Assembly (NCBI GenBank): GCA_937870845.1 | Contig: CALMZR010000339.1 | Span: 1 to 33,072 of the forward strand | Direction of reading: 5' to 3' | DNA: 33,072 nt | Origin: an uncultured Chloroflexota bacterium | GTDB lineage: Bacteria > Chloroflexota > Chloroflexia > Thermomicrobiales > UBA6265 | In this document: positions 9,031-17,457 of the stretch, one piece after another | Position numbering within the stretch: the first letter of the stretch is position 1 | Layout of the letters: every line of letters begins with the position of its first letter | Position numbers and translations under genes: made by a program | Notes under the pieces: generated by a model | What the model was told of the DNA's origin: nothing | Seen by the model: only the letters and a program-made list of their open reading frames with translations | The model's database searches: none

Positions 9031-9434
9031 GTTGCCGTAATCCGTTGCTTCGACTCCCCACTCCCCGGCATAAAGTCGAAGAAGCCGGTGATGGACTGGA
9101 AGCGGCCGTCGTCATCAACCACCCCGAAGTCCTGGCCGGAGAGGAAGGGGGCGTCTTCGGGATCGAGCGACCAGGAGAAGCGGACCACGTCGTGGTGCGC
9201 GGCCACGTCGCTGGAGCGAACGAAGCGGGCGCCGTCGAATTGGGGCTGGGCGGCGGCCATCATGGCGTCGATGCCGGCGTGGCCCATGCCCTCCAGGAGT
9301 GGGTCGAGGTACGTCCCGTCGTCGGTCCAGGTGCGGGAGATGAGGTCGAGACGGGCCTCGGGATCGGTTTCGTTCCAGGCGGCGAGGTAGCGGTCGGCGA
9401 GCTGGTCGATGGCGGTTGCCGTTGCGGTGCTCAA
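8916..9434 (-). CDS. NTF2-like/SnoaL-like protein; C-terminus runs into repeat element
   Basis: TTG start after GGAGGATTCCCC; IDQLADRYLAAWNETDPEARLDLISRTWTDDGTYLDPLLEGMGHAGIDAMMAAAQ; last ~40 residues encoded by the repeat. Confidence 0.8.
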   Translation of the reverse strand: MSTATATAIDQLADRYLAAWNETDPEARLDLISRTWTDDGTYLDPLLEGMGHAGIDAMMAAAQPQFDGARFVRSSDVAAHHDVVRFSWSLDPEDAPFLSGQDFGVVDDDGRFQSITGFFDFMPGSGESKQRITATTAPHPQPFSPCAVRRENDIAKDGAESPSPFAKGEGLG

Positions 9435-9568
9435 GGGGAATCCTCCGTGACTGCGGGCGGCCCATCCGGCGCCCGGTGGGGTTGGACGTATCCTGGTTCC
9501 TGGGACGCGCGGCGTCCATGACGCGTGAGGTCATTGTCGGCGATCGCTCGCCGCCGTATCGTCGAGGC

Positions 9569-10411
9569 ATGGCAACGGCGATCGACACAGCCATGACCCG
9601 GCCCTTCGGGGCGCTGCTGCGCGAATGGCGGGAGCGGCGGCGGCTGAGTCAGCTCGCCCTCGCCCTCGACGCCGACGTGTCCACGCGGCACCTGAGCTTC
9701 CTGGAGACGGGCAAGGCGCGCCCGAGCCGGGAGATGGTGCTGCGCCTGGCCGAGCGGCTGGAGGCTCCCCTGCGCGAGCGCAACACGCTCTTGCTGGCGG
9801 CGGGATTCGCCCCCGCGTACGCGGAGCGCGGCCTCGAGGACCCGGCGCTGGGCGCGGCGCGGGCGGTCGTCGATCGGGTGCTGGCCGGGCACGAGCCGTA
9901 CCCGGCGCTGGCCATCGACCGCGGCTGGAACCTCATCGCGGCCAACCGCGTCGTGCCGGCGCTGTTGACTGAAGTTTCGACCGCGCTGCTGCAACCGCCG
10001 ATCAATGTGCTGCGGCTGAGCTTGCACCCGGAGGGGCTGGCCCCGCGGATCGCGAACCTGCCGGAATGGCGCTCGCATCTGCTGACCCGGCTGGGGCACG
10101 AGGCAGAGGTCACGGTCGACCCGCGGCTGGAGGCGCTGCTCGCCGAGCTGCGGAGCTACCCCGGAGATGGACCCAACGAGGCGCACGCCGCTTCTGGTTC
10201 CATGCCCGGTCTGGCCGGGGTCGCCGTGCCGATGCGGCTGAGGACGGAGGGAAGAACGCTGTCGTTCCTGAGCACGACGATGGTCTTCGGCACGGCGGTC
10301 GACGTCACGCTTTCGGAGCTGGCCATCGAGGCGTTTTTCCCCGCCGATGCCGCGACCGCCGAAGCCTTGGCGCGGCTCGTGCCGGGCGCCGATCGCCAGC
10401 AAGACACATAA
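9569..10411 (+). CDS. XRE-family HTH regulator with MmyB-like ligand-binding domain
   Basis: LREWRERRRLSQLALALDADVSTRHLSFLETGKARPSREMVLRLAERL; C-terminal PINVLRLSLHPEGLAPRIANLPEWRSHLLTRL. Confidence 0.92.
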   Translation: MATAIDTAMTRPFGALLREWRERRRLSQLALALDADVSTRHLSFLETGKARPSREMVLRLAERLEAPLRERNTLLLAAGFAPAYAERGLEDPALGAARAVVDRVLAGHEPYPALAIDRGWNLIAANRVVPALLTEVSTALLQPPINVLRLSLHPEGLAPRIANLPEWRSHLLTRLGHEAEVTVDPRLEALLAELRSYPGDGPNEAHAASGSMPGLAGVAVPMRLRTEGRTLSFLSTTMVFGTAVDVTLSELAIEAFFPADAATAEALARLVPGADRQQDT

Positions 10412-10449
10412 CGCGAACCGCGCAGCGGCGCGGTCAGGAAGGAGACATC

Positions 10450-10770
10450 ATGGAGACGTTCGCCACGCTCGATCCGACTTGGGCAAACACGATCGTCGCC
10501 GCGCTCGCCATCATCGGGTTGCAGCTCGCCTGGCGCGGCCTGCGCGGCGGCGCCAACGGGGAGCGCGCCCTGCTGTTGCGGCGAACCGACATGCTCAGCC
10601 GCATCGAAGGCTTCCGTCTGACCGTCTTCGGATTGGTCCTGCTCGGCGTCGCTGCGGCCATCGCCTGGCAGGTGCAGTGGCTGCTCCTGCTGGCCCTCGG
10701 CATCGGCTTCGTCGAGATCCTGGAGTCGAGCACGCTGATCGCGGTCTGGCGACGAGGCGTGCGGGGGTGA
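10450..10770 (+). CDS. Small integral membrane protein, function unknown
   Basis: METFATLDPTWANTIVAALAIIGLQ...; three hydrophobic segments; AGGAAGGAGACATC before ATG. Confidence 0.65.
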   Translation: METFATLDPTWANTIVAALAIIGLQLAWRGLRGGANGERALLLRRTDMLSRIEGFRLTVFGLVLLGVAAAIAWQVQWLLLLALGIGFVEILESSTLIAVWRRGVRG

Positions 10771-10875
10771 CGGGTGACGGGTGTCGGGGTGACGGGGTAT
10801 CGGGGTATCAGGTCATAGGATGAAGCCTGGGCGATTCCCATAACCCATCACCTATAAGCCGTCACCCATCACCCA
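10767..10875. repeat. Heptamer-type tandem repeats as imperfect inverted repeat
   Basis: Left arm GTGACGGGTGACGGGTGTCGGGGTGACGG; right arm CCGTCACCCATCACCCA. Confidence 0.75.
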
Positions 10876-10880
10876 GCGTG

Positions 10881-11351
10881 TTACGCGCCAGTCTCGACGC
10901 CGCCGTGGACTTCGCCGCGCCAGGCGCCGGTGGCCATGCCGCGCTCTTCAATGAACTGCTTGAACCGCTCCAGGTCGCCCTTGACGCGGGCATCGACGAC
11001 GCCCAGTGCGTCGCCGGCCTTCTCGACGATCCCTTCCGGCTCGTAGCCGATCACCGCCGTGACCCGGGTCGTGTCGGGCCCGACCGGGGCGAACGTGACG
11101 ACGCCGGAGTTCTCCGCCCCACTGGTGCTGTTCCAGGCGATCCGCTGATCCGGGATCTGGTCGGTGATGACGGCGTCCCACTCCTCGGTCTTGCCGGCGA
11201 TCGTGGCCTTCCAATGGAGGCGCGTGTCGTCGAGCTGGCGAACCTCCTCGACGCCTTCCATGAAGCGCGGGAACTCCTCGAACTGCGTCCACTGGTTGTA
11301 CACCGTGCGCACCGGCACATTGACTTCGATCGATTTTTCTACCTTGGCCAT
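10881..11351 (-). CDS. SRPBCC-family (cyclase/dehydrase-like) protein
   Basis: MAKVEKSIEVNVPVRTVYNQWTQFEEFPRFMEGVEEVRQLDDTRLHWKATIAGKTEEWDA. Confidence 0.9.
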   Translation of the reverse strand: MAKVEKSIEVNVPVRTVYNQWTQFEEFPRFMEGVEEVRQLDDTRLHWKATIAGKTEEWDAVITDQIPDQRIAWNSTSGAENSGVVTFAPVGPDTTRVTAVIGYEPEGIVEKAGDALGVVDARVKGDLERFKQFIEERGMATGAWRGEVHGGVETGA

Positions 11352-11671
11352 GCTGCTTTCCTTCCTCTGTCTGGCGCTGCGCCGTATGACAGCGCCTCTC
11401 TCCAGATATTGCACGATCGCGGCCAGAGGGGTCCGCCATCGGTATTCAGGGCGACAGGGCGCCGCTCGGGAGCGCGGTGGACGGCGGCTTCCCAGCACGC
11501 GATCGGCACCAAATGACCAAGTTATGCGTTGGAATACCCAGATTGGGCGGGTGTCCAGTCGGTCGATGAGCGCGAACGCCGCGGGGAGCCCCGCTGGGGC
11601 CGTGGCGAGACGCCATCGATGTGGGGTCGTGGCGCGCAGCGCGACCACGACAGAAGGAGGAGGAGCGCATC

Positions 11672-12037
11672 GTGAAGCATCGCGTGCAAGGCGCCGCGGC
11701 CGGCGCCGCGGCGGGGCTGGCCGGCGTGGCGGCCACATCGGCCCAGACCCGCATCCAGGACCGCTTCTTCGGCGGCGACGACGGGGCCGAGGACATCGTC
11801 TCCGCCGGCAACGGCGGCGTGGCCACGTCGAGCGCCAACGGCGGGGCCGTGGGCGTGGGCGATGTCAACAGCGGCGGCAACGCCGGCAACGCGGTTGGCG
11901 TCGGCGACACCTATGGCTCGGTCGGCGTGGACGGCGGCGACGTCGCCAACCTGACCGACCTGGGCATCACGTCCAACGGCGGCACGGCCATCTCCGACGC
12001 CTCCGGCGGCGACTACAACCTCGCCTTCGTCAGCTAA
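11672..12037 (+). CDS. Small putatively exported Gly/Asn-rich repeat protein (paralog A)
   Basis: GTG start after AAGGAGGAGGAGCGCATC; VKHRVQGAAAGAAAGLAGVAATSAQ leader-like; GNGGVATSSANGGAVGVGDVNSGGNAGNAVGVGDT...GGDYNLAFVS*. Confidence 0.75.
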   Translation: MKHRVQGAAAGAAAGLAGVAATSAQTRIQDRFFGGDDGAEDIVSAGNGGVATSSANGGAVGVGDVNSGGNAGNAVGVGDTYGSVGVDGGDVANLTDLGITSNGGTAISDASGGDYNLAFVS

Positions 12038-12130
12038 GCTCGTCGCTGGCAACGACCGTGCGGAGCGGCGGCCGCGACCCGAGCCGCCGCCGCTCAGCAG
12101 GGCGACCATCAACACGATCCCCCCGGTTGT

Positions 12131-12157
12131 GACCGGCTGGCTCCCCGCCAGCCGGTC
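12131..12157. terminator. Perfect 10-bp hairpin between the two paralogs (possible terminator or attenuator)
   Basis: GACCGGCTGG-CTCCCCG-CCAGCCGGTC; no T-tract follows. Confidence 0.35.
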
Positions 12158-12403
12158 GCTGCGTCCGCTTCTCCCCGGCTCCCACGCTACCGTACTTGCG
12201 CCGGGCGCCACGTCTGCGCCGGGCGTCAGACCGCCCATGGTGTCACACATTTCGTAACATAGGATTCGTGTGGCACGCCGCGTGCAACATCTAAAGGTGG
12301 TTGGCCGACTGCCAACGGTAGTCACGCGCCAGCCATGAGCACGAGATGCGTCGACGACTTCTCCAATAGCGAGACGTATCCGATACATCGAAGGAGGACT
12401 ATC

Positions 12404-12778
12404 TTGTTCAAGGAGCGAACACTCGCCGGCGCTGCCGGCGCAGGGCTGGGACTGGCCGGGGCGGCGAACGCCTCCGCGCAAGGCCGTCTCGCGGACTGGT
12501 TCTGGGGTGACGATGACGACGGCTGGACCGACATCGCCTCGGCGGGCAACGGCGGCGTGGCCACCGCTTCGGCGAATGGCGGCGCGGTCGCCATCGGCAA
12601 CGTCAACAGTGGCGGCAACGCCGGCAGCGCCATCGGCGTCGGCGACACGTGGGGCGGTCCGGTATACGTCGACGGCGGCGCGGCCGGCAATCTGACCGAC
12701 CTGGGCGTTACCGCCAGCGGCGGCACGGCCATTGCGGATGCATCGGGCGGCGATTACAACCTCGCGTTCGTCAGCTAG
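12404..12778 (+). CDS. Small putatively exported Gly/Asn-rich repeat protein (paralog B)
   Basis: TTG start after GAAGGAGGACTATC; LFKERTLAGAAGAGLGLAGAANASAQ leader; GNGGVATASANGGAVAIGNVNSGGNAGSAIGVGDT...GGDYNLAFVS*. Confidence 0.78.
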   Translation: MFKERTLAGAAGAGLGLAGAANASAQGRLADWFWGDDDDGWTDIASAGNGGVATASANGGAVAIGNVNSGGNAGSAIGVGDTWGGPVYVDGGAAGNLTDLGVTASGGTAIADASGGDYNLAFVS

Positions 12779-12969
12779 GCGAAGACCGGGGCCGACGTCC
12801 GGCCGAACGACGGCCCCGGCCGGACACCGCCCCTCCCTACCCCGCACGGCGCATCTCAGCGACGGCCCCGTTCCCGCTGCGGCCTCCCCGCGCAACGGCG
12901 TCTTCTGGATCTTCCCAACCGCGGCCGGCGACGTCGTATGTGGCCAGCGATATCGAAGCGAGCTCGCCC

Positions 12970-13472
12970 ATGCCCACTTCCCGGCGAATCCTGAGCGACC
13001 ACGAGGCGGCCGAACGGGGAGGGATCGGGTTTCCCATCGGCGCTGGCATCGGCTTGCTCATCGGGTTCGGCGTGGCGTTGATCATGACGTCCCTGTGGAG
13101 TCCACCGCCGCCGATCCCGGACTCGCTCCGACATCGAGGACGACCTGCGCGGGCTGCGGGCCCGCGTGTATGCTCTGGAGGCGGAGACGCCCTCCGTCAC
13201 GGTGCATGCCGACATTCTCGTCGCCGCGGCCGAGACGGCCGTCGCCACGGCCCTGCCGAATATGGTGGACGAGGCGTATCGTGAGGCGGCGATCGACCAC
13301 GCCGACTCGCGGAATCGGTATCCGCGACGATTTGCAGCGGGAGCTGGAGGCGTTGGTGATCACCGAAGTCGACCGCGTGTCCCGGCTCTCGGCCGCCGCG
13401 CCGAACGACATCCCGCCGGCCGTGGGGAGCGCCGTCTACGTCGGTCGGGGGCTCGGCACCCACGATCGCTGA
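12970..13472 (+). pseudogene. Frame-broken ORF for a membrane-anchored coiled-coil-like protein
   Basis: Coherent segments in three successive frames: MPTSRRILSDHEAAERGGIGFPIGAGIGLLIGFGVALIMTSLW (frame 1), DIEDDLRGLRARVYALEAE...ETAVATALPNMVDEAYREAAIDHAD (frame 2), IRDDLQRELEALVITEVDRVSRL...GLGTHDR* (frame 3). Confidence 0.5.
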
Positions 13473-13501
13473 CCGGCGCGGCCCGGCTCGCGGAGGTGGG
13501 C

Positions 13502-13927
13502 GTGACGCTGCCCGACTGCGTCATCTTCGATCTCGACGGCACCTTCGCCTTCCTCGGCGACCGCAGCCCCTACGATGCCAGCAAGGCCGAGGGGGACGAG
13601 GTCAACGCGGCGGTTCACTTCGTCTACGAGGCGATCCGCCGCGGCCAGCCGGAGACGGCGATCCTGATCGTCTCCGGGCGCGAGGACCGCTGGCGCGCCG
13701 AGACCGAGCGCTGGCTGGAGCGCCACGGCATAACGTACGACGCTTTGCACATGCGCCGCGCCGGCGACCGCCGCAAGGACACCGTCGTCAAGCGCGAAAT
13801 CTACGAGCGCCACATCGCGGGCACGTTCACGGTTCGCGTCGTCTTCGACGACCGCGATCAAGTCGTGCGGCTGTGGCGGGACGAACTCGATCTGCCGTGC
13901 TTTCAGGTGGCGTGGGGCGATTTCTGA
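13502..13927 (+). CDS. Stand-alone HAD phosphatase resembling the C-terminal domain of T4 polynucleotide kinase/3'-phosphatase
   Basis: VIFDLDGTFAFLGDRSPYDASKAEGDEVN, ILIVSGRED, RKDTVVKREIYERHIA, VFDDRDQVVRLWRDELDLPCFQVAWGDF; GGAGGTGGGC before GTG. Confidence 0.85.
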   Translation: MTLPDCVIFDLDGTFAFLGDRSPYDASKAEGDEVNAAVHFVYEAIRRGQPETAILIVSGREDRWRAETERWLERHGITYDALHMRRAGDRRKDTVVKREIYERHIAGTFTVRVVFDDRDQVVRLWRDELDLPCFQVAWGDF

Positions 13928-13936
13928 TCTGAGACG

Positions 13937-15454
13937 TCAACGCACTCCAGCTGGCGCCGAGTGTTGGTCCCGCCGCGCCTGCCACCGGCGCAGGAGCGGC
14001 GGCACGATCAGGGCCAGCGCCGCCAGCAACAAGATGAACGCCGAGATGGGCCGGGTGACGAAGGTGGCGTAGTTGCCCTGGGCGATCTGCAGGGCGCGGC
14101 GGAAGTGGTCTTCGGCCACTGGGCCGAGGACCACCCCGACCACCGCCGGGGCGACGGGGACATCGAAGCGGCGCATGACGAAGCCGAGCGCCCCGAGCAG
14201 ATAGAGCACCACCAGATCGACCGTCGAGCCGCTGATGCCATACGTGCCGAGCCCGGCGAAGACGAGGATCGCGGCGTACAGGAGCGGGCGCGGGATGGCC
14301 AGTAGCCGCACCCAGACGCCGGCCAGCGGCAGATTGAGCACCAGCAGCATCACGTTGCCGATGTAGAGGCTGGCGATCAACCCCCACACTAGATCCGGAT
14401 CCGACTGAAAGAGCGTCGGGCCGGGGTTGAGCCCGTACCGCTGGAAGGCGGCTAGCAGGATCGCCGCCGTGGCGGAGGTCGGCAGGCCCAGCGTCAGCAA
14501 TGGGGCCAGCACCCCGGCGGCCGAGGCGTTATTGGCCGCCTCCGGGCCGGCGACGCCTTCGATGGCCCCGTGCCCAAACTCCTCCGGGTGCTTCGTCAGC
14601 CGCTTTTCGAGCGCGTAGGAGAGGAAGGTCGGAATCTCGGCCCCGCCGGCCGGCAGGCTGCCGATGGGGAAGCCGATCGCGGTCCCCCGCAGCCACGGTT
14701 TCCAGGAGCGCGCCCACTCCTGCCCCGTCATCCAGACCTTGCCTTTCACGGGGATGATCTGGTCCGGGTCGTGGCGCATGCGCGACGCCACCCAGAACGT
14801 CTCCCCCACCGCGAACAACCCGACGGCGACCGTGACCACGTCGATGCCGTCCAGCAGTTGCGGGACGCCGAAGGTGAAGCGGCTCTGCCCGGAAAGGGTG
14901 TCGATCCCGACCAGCCCCAGCGCCAACCCGATGAACAAACTGAGGAATCCCCGCGCCACCGAGTCCCCCAGCAGCGCGGTGATGGTGGTGAAGGCCAGCA
15001 CCACCAGCGCGAAATATTCCGCCGGCCCGAAGCGCAAGCCCAGTTCCACCATGAACGGCGCCAGGAACGTCAGGCCGATGGTCCCCACCGTCCCGGCCAC
15101 GAAGGAGCCGATGGCCGCGGTGGCCAGCGCCGCCGCGCCGCGCCCCCGCTTCGCCATCTTGTTCCCTTCCAGGGCGGTGACGATGGAGGCCGACTCACCG
15201 GGCGTGTTGAGCAGGATCGAGGTGGTCGAGCCGCCGTACATGCCGCCGTAGTAGATGCCGGCGAACATGATGAAGGCGCTGATCGGCTCCAGCTTGTACG
15301 TCACCGGCAGCAGCAGCGCCACCGTCAGCGCCGGCCCGATCCCCGGCAGCACCCCCACCGCCGTCCCCAGCAGCACCCCGATCAGCGCCCAGCCCAGGTT
15401 TTCCGGGGTGAGGGCCACCTGAAAGCCGTGGGCGAGCTGGCCGAGGGCGTCCAT
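13937..15454 (-). CDS. tctA: Tripartite tricarboxylate transporter large permease TctA family
   Basis: [79 protein letters not shown]. Confidence 0.96.
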   Translation of the reverse strand: MDALGQLAHGFQVALTPENLGWALIGVLLGTAVGVLPGIGPALTVALLLPVTYKLEPISAFIMFAGIYYGGMYGGSTTSILLNTPGESASIVTALEGNKMAKRGRGAAALATAAIGSFVAGTVGTIGLTFLAPFMVELGLRFGPAEYFALVVLAFTTITALLGDSVARGFLSLFIGLALGLVGIDTLSGQSRFTFGVPQLLDGIDVVTVAVGLFAVGETFWVASRMRHDPDQIIPVKGKVWMTGQEWARSWKPWLRGTAIGFPIGSLPAGGAEIPTFLSYALEKRLTKHPEEFGHGAIEGVAGPEAANNASAAGVLAPLLTLGLPTSATAAILLAAFQRYGLNPGPTLFQSDPDLVWGLIASLYIGNVMLLVLNLPLAGVWVRLLAIPRPLLYAAILVFAGLGTYGISGSTVDLVVLYLLGALGFVMRRFDVPVAPAVVGVVLGPVAEDHFRRALQIAQGNYATFVTRPISAFILLLAALALIVPPLLRRWQARRDQHSAPAGVR

Positions 15455-15456
15455 CA

Positions 15457-15491
15457 GCGGAGGCGGGAGGCGGGAGGCGGGAGGCGGGAGG
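15457..15491. repeat. Tandem GGAGGCG heptamers
   Basis: GCGGAGGCGGGAGGCGGGAGGCGGGAGGCGGGAGG directly upstream of the tctA start. Confidence 0.85.
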
Positions 15492-15506
15492 GAGACGGCG
15501 CGTCCA

Positions 15507-16013
15507 CTACACGATCCCCTCCAGAATCCCAGCCGGCAGATCCAACCCGAGACCGCGGTTGAACAGTAGGTAGAGCCCGAAGGCCAGCAGCACGCCGATG
15601 ACGACGTCGCGCACGGAGCGGCGGCTCCCCATGGCGTACGCCGCCATGACGAAGAGCACCGCGCTGGCGACGACGAATCCGACCCGCTCGATCAGGAGCA
15701 GATACGCCAGCAGGGCCAGCGCCAGCAGCCCCAGGCAGCGCCAGTCGGTCGGCCGGCTGAGGTCGACGTCTTCGGATTCGGCGCTGCCGGCGGTGCTGCG
15801 GCCGGTCAGCGCCTCGAACGCGAGCCAGAGCCCGGTCAGGGCCAAGCCGGCGCCGACGATGTAGGGGATGGCCCGCGGGCCGACCGTGGAGTAGATCGGG
15901 GCCACCCGGATCTGCGTCGTCTGCCAGACGACGAGCAGGCCGAAGAGGACGGCGCCGAGGGCGAGGAGGAGTTCGCCGATATCGACCTGTCGTGGAGCGG
16001 GCGGCTGAGTCAC
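15507..16013 (-). CDS. tctB: Tripartite tricarboxylate transporter TctB family
   Basis: Small four-TM protein between TctA and Tct[57 protein letters not shown]. Confidence 0.88.
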   Translation of the reverse strand: MTQPPAPRQVDIGELLLALGAVLFGLLVVWQTTQIRVAPIYSTVGPRAIPYIVGAGLALTGLWLAFEALTGRSTAGSAESEDVDLSRPTDWRCLGLLALALLAYLLLIERVGFVVASAVLFVMAAYAMGSRRSVRDVVIGVLLAFGLYLLFNRGLGLDLPAGILEGIV

Positions 16014-16019
16014 GGCGAA

Positions 16020-16138
16020 CGCCCCTCATCCCCGGCCCTTCTCCCCGTGCGCGGGGAGAAGGGAGCGCGATCTCGGCCGGGGAGCGAGCGTAAGCCCCTC
16101 GCCCTGCGCACAGGGAGAGGGGTTAGGGTTGAGGGTTT
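16020..16138. repeat. Double-hairpin intergenic element, copy 2 (inverted relative to copy 1)
   Basis: Reverse complement CTCCCTTCTCCCCGCGCACGGGGAGAAGGGCCGGGGATGAGGGGC and ACCCTCAACCCTAACCCCTCTCCCTGTGCGCAGGG parallel the 8887-9030 copy. Confidence 0.8.
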
Positions 16139-16142
16139 CTCT

Positions 16143-17201
16143 TTACGCGACCAGCCCGAACCCCCGCAGCAACTCGATCACCCGCTCCCGCTCGGAGGCG
16201 AGCAGCTCACCGAACTCGTCGCCGACGGTGGAGAAGTCCTGCCAGCCGTAGGTGGCCCGCGTCTCCGCCCAGGCGTCGCTCGCCGTCATCTGCTCGACGA
16301 TGGCGATCAGGCACTGCCGGCCTTCCTCGGAGATGTCCGGCGGGGCCACCACGCCGCGCCAATTCGCCAGCTCGACGTCGATGCCCTGCTCTTGCAGCGT
16401 GGGCGCGATCTGGGCGACCCCGGCCATCGGCGTGGCGCCGCCGGCGGCCGGGGTCGCGTCGCCGCCCTCGGACGCGCCGGAGACGGCCAGGGCGCGCAGC
16501 TCGCCCGATTCGATCTGATCCAGCCACTCGCCGACGCCGGAGACCCCGGCCGAGACCTGCCCGCCCAGGATCGCCGCCAGCGCCTCGCCGCCGCCGGAGA
16601 ACGGCACGTAGTTGATCTGGGTCGGATCGACCCCGGTGGCCTGGGCGATCAATCCGACCAGGATGTGGTCGGTGCCGCCGGCCGATCCTCCGCCCCAGGA
16701 GATGGCGGTCGGGTCGGCCTGGAAGGCGGCGATCAGATCATCCAGCGTCTGGTACTCCGAATCGGCGGGGACGACGATGACCTCGTACTCGGCGGTGAGG
16801 CTGGCGATCGGCGTCGTCTGCTCGAGCGTCACCGGCGACTGGTTGGTGGCGATGGCCCCAATCATGACCAGACCCATCATCATCAGATGGTGGTCGTTGC
16901 CCGCCTCGTCGTTGACGAGCTGGGCGATGCCGATGGTGCCGCCCGCCCCTTCGACGTTGTAGACCTCGACCGTCGGGACGATCCCCTCTTCCTGCAGCAC
17001 GCGCTGCATCTCGCGGGCGGTGGTGTCCCAGCCGCCGCCGGGCGCGGCCGGGGCCATGATCTCGATCGGGCTATCGGTGAAACCCTCGATCGTGCATTCG
17101 GCCTGCGCGAAAGCTGACGACGGCATCGCGGCGCCCATGGCAAGGGCCGGGATCATCAGTAGCGCCGCCAGCACGAGGGAAATGATTCGCGGGGATCGCA
17201 T
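16143..17201 (-). CDS. tctC: Tripartite tricarboxylate transporter substrate-binding protein TctC (Bug) family
   Basis: Signal peptide MRSPRIISLVLAALLMIPALAMGAA; PIEIMAPAAPGGGWDTTAREMQRVLQEEGI; ISWGGGSAGGTDHILVGLIAQATGVDPTQINYVPFSGGGEALAAILGGQVSAGVSGVGEW. Confidence 0.95.
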   Translation of the reverse strand: MRSPRIISLVLAALLMIPALAMGAAMPSSAFAQAECTIEGFTDSPIEIMAPAAPGGGWDTTAREMQRVLQEEGIVPTVEVYNVEGAGGTIGIAQLVNDEAGNDHHLMMMGLVMIGAIATNQSPVTLEQTTPIASLTAEYEVIVVPADSEYQTLDDLIAAFQADPTAISWGGGSAGGTDHILVGLIAQATGVDPTQINYVPFSGGGEALAAILGGQVSAGVSGVGEWLDQIESGELRALAVSGASEGGDATPAAGGATPMAGVAQIAPTLQEQGIDVELANWRGVVAPPDISEEGRQCLIAIVEQMTASDAWAETRATYGWQDFSTVGDEFGELLASERERVIELLRGFGLVA

Positions 17202-17314
17202 CGCTGCTCCTTCCTCGCCGCCAGTCTGCTGCGACCGCCGGCCGTGGCCCCAGGAGGGGGCGGAATCCGGCATGCTTTGTACCACAGGCCGTGGGTGAGG
17301 GGGTGATGGAGGCA

Positions 17315-17364
17315 GAGGCCGGCGCCTGGCCGGCCGCGGCCTGGCGCCTGGCCGTCGCCTGGCA
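17315..17364. repeat. Imperfect direct repeats of GGCGCCTGGCC in the divergent promoter region
   Basis: GGCGCCTGGCCGGCCGCGGCCTGGCGCCTGGCCGTCGCCTGGC. Confidence 0.65.
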
Positions 17365-17393
17365 TCCGCTGTGTTGCGCTTCGGCGCCGACAG

Positions 17394-17437
17394 GTGTATA
17401 ACGGGCCCACACGAACCAGTTCTATCCTGTTATATCA
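17394..17437. promoter_or_regulatory. Candidate GntR operator half-sites upstream of the regulator gene
   Basis: GTGTATAAC (17394-17402) and GTTATATCA (17429-17437) in inverted orientation sharing GTTATA. Confidence 0.3.
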
Positions 17438-17457
17438 GGTATTGAGCGGGACGCTGC

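Noticed and set aside
10767-10875. CRISPR-like array
   Set aside because: Units are only ~7 bp, contiguous without spacers, and no cas genes are nearby.
11522-12895. 457-aa minus-strand ORF over the Gly/Asn-rich paralogs
   Set aside because: No recognisable domains and it antisenses both paralogs with clear SD sites; its internal repetition simply mirrors the plus-strand repeats.
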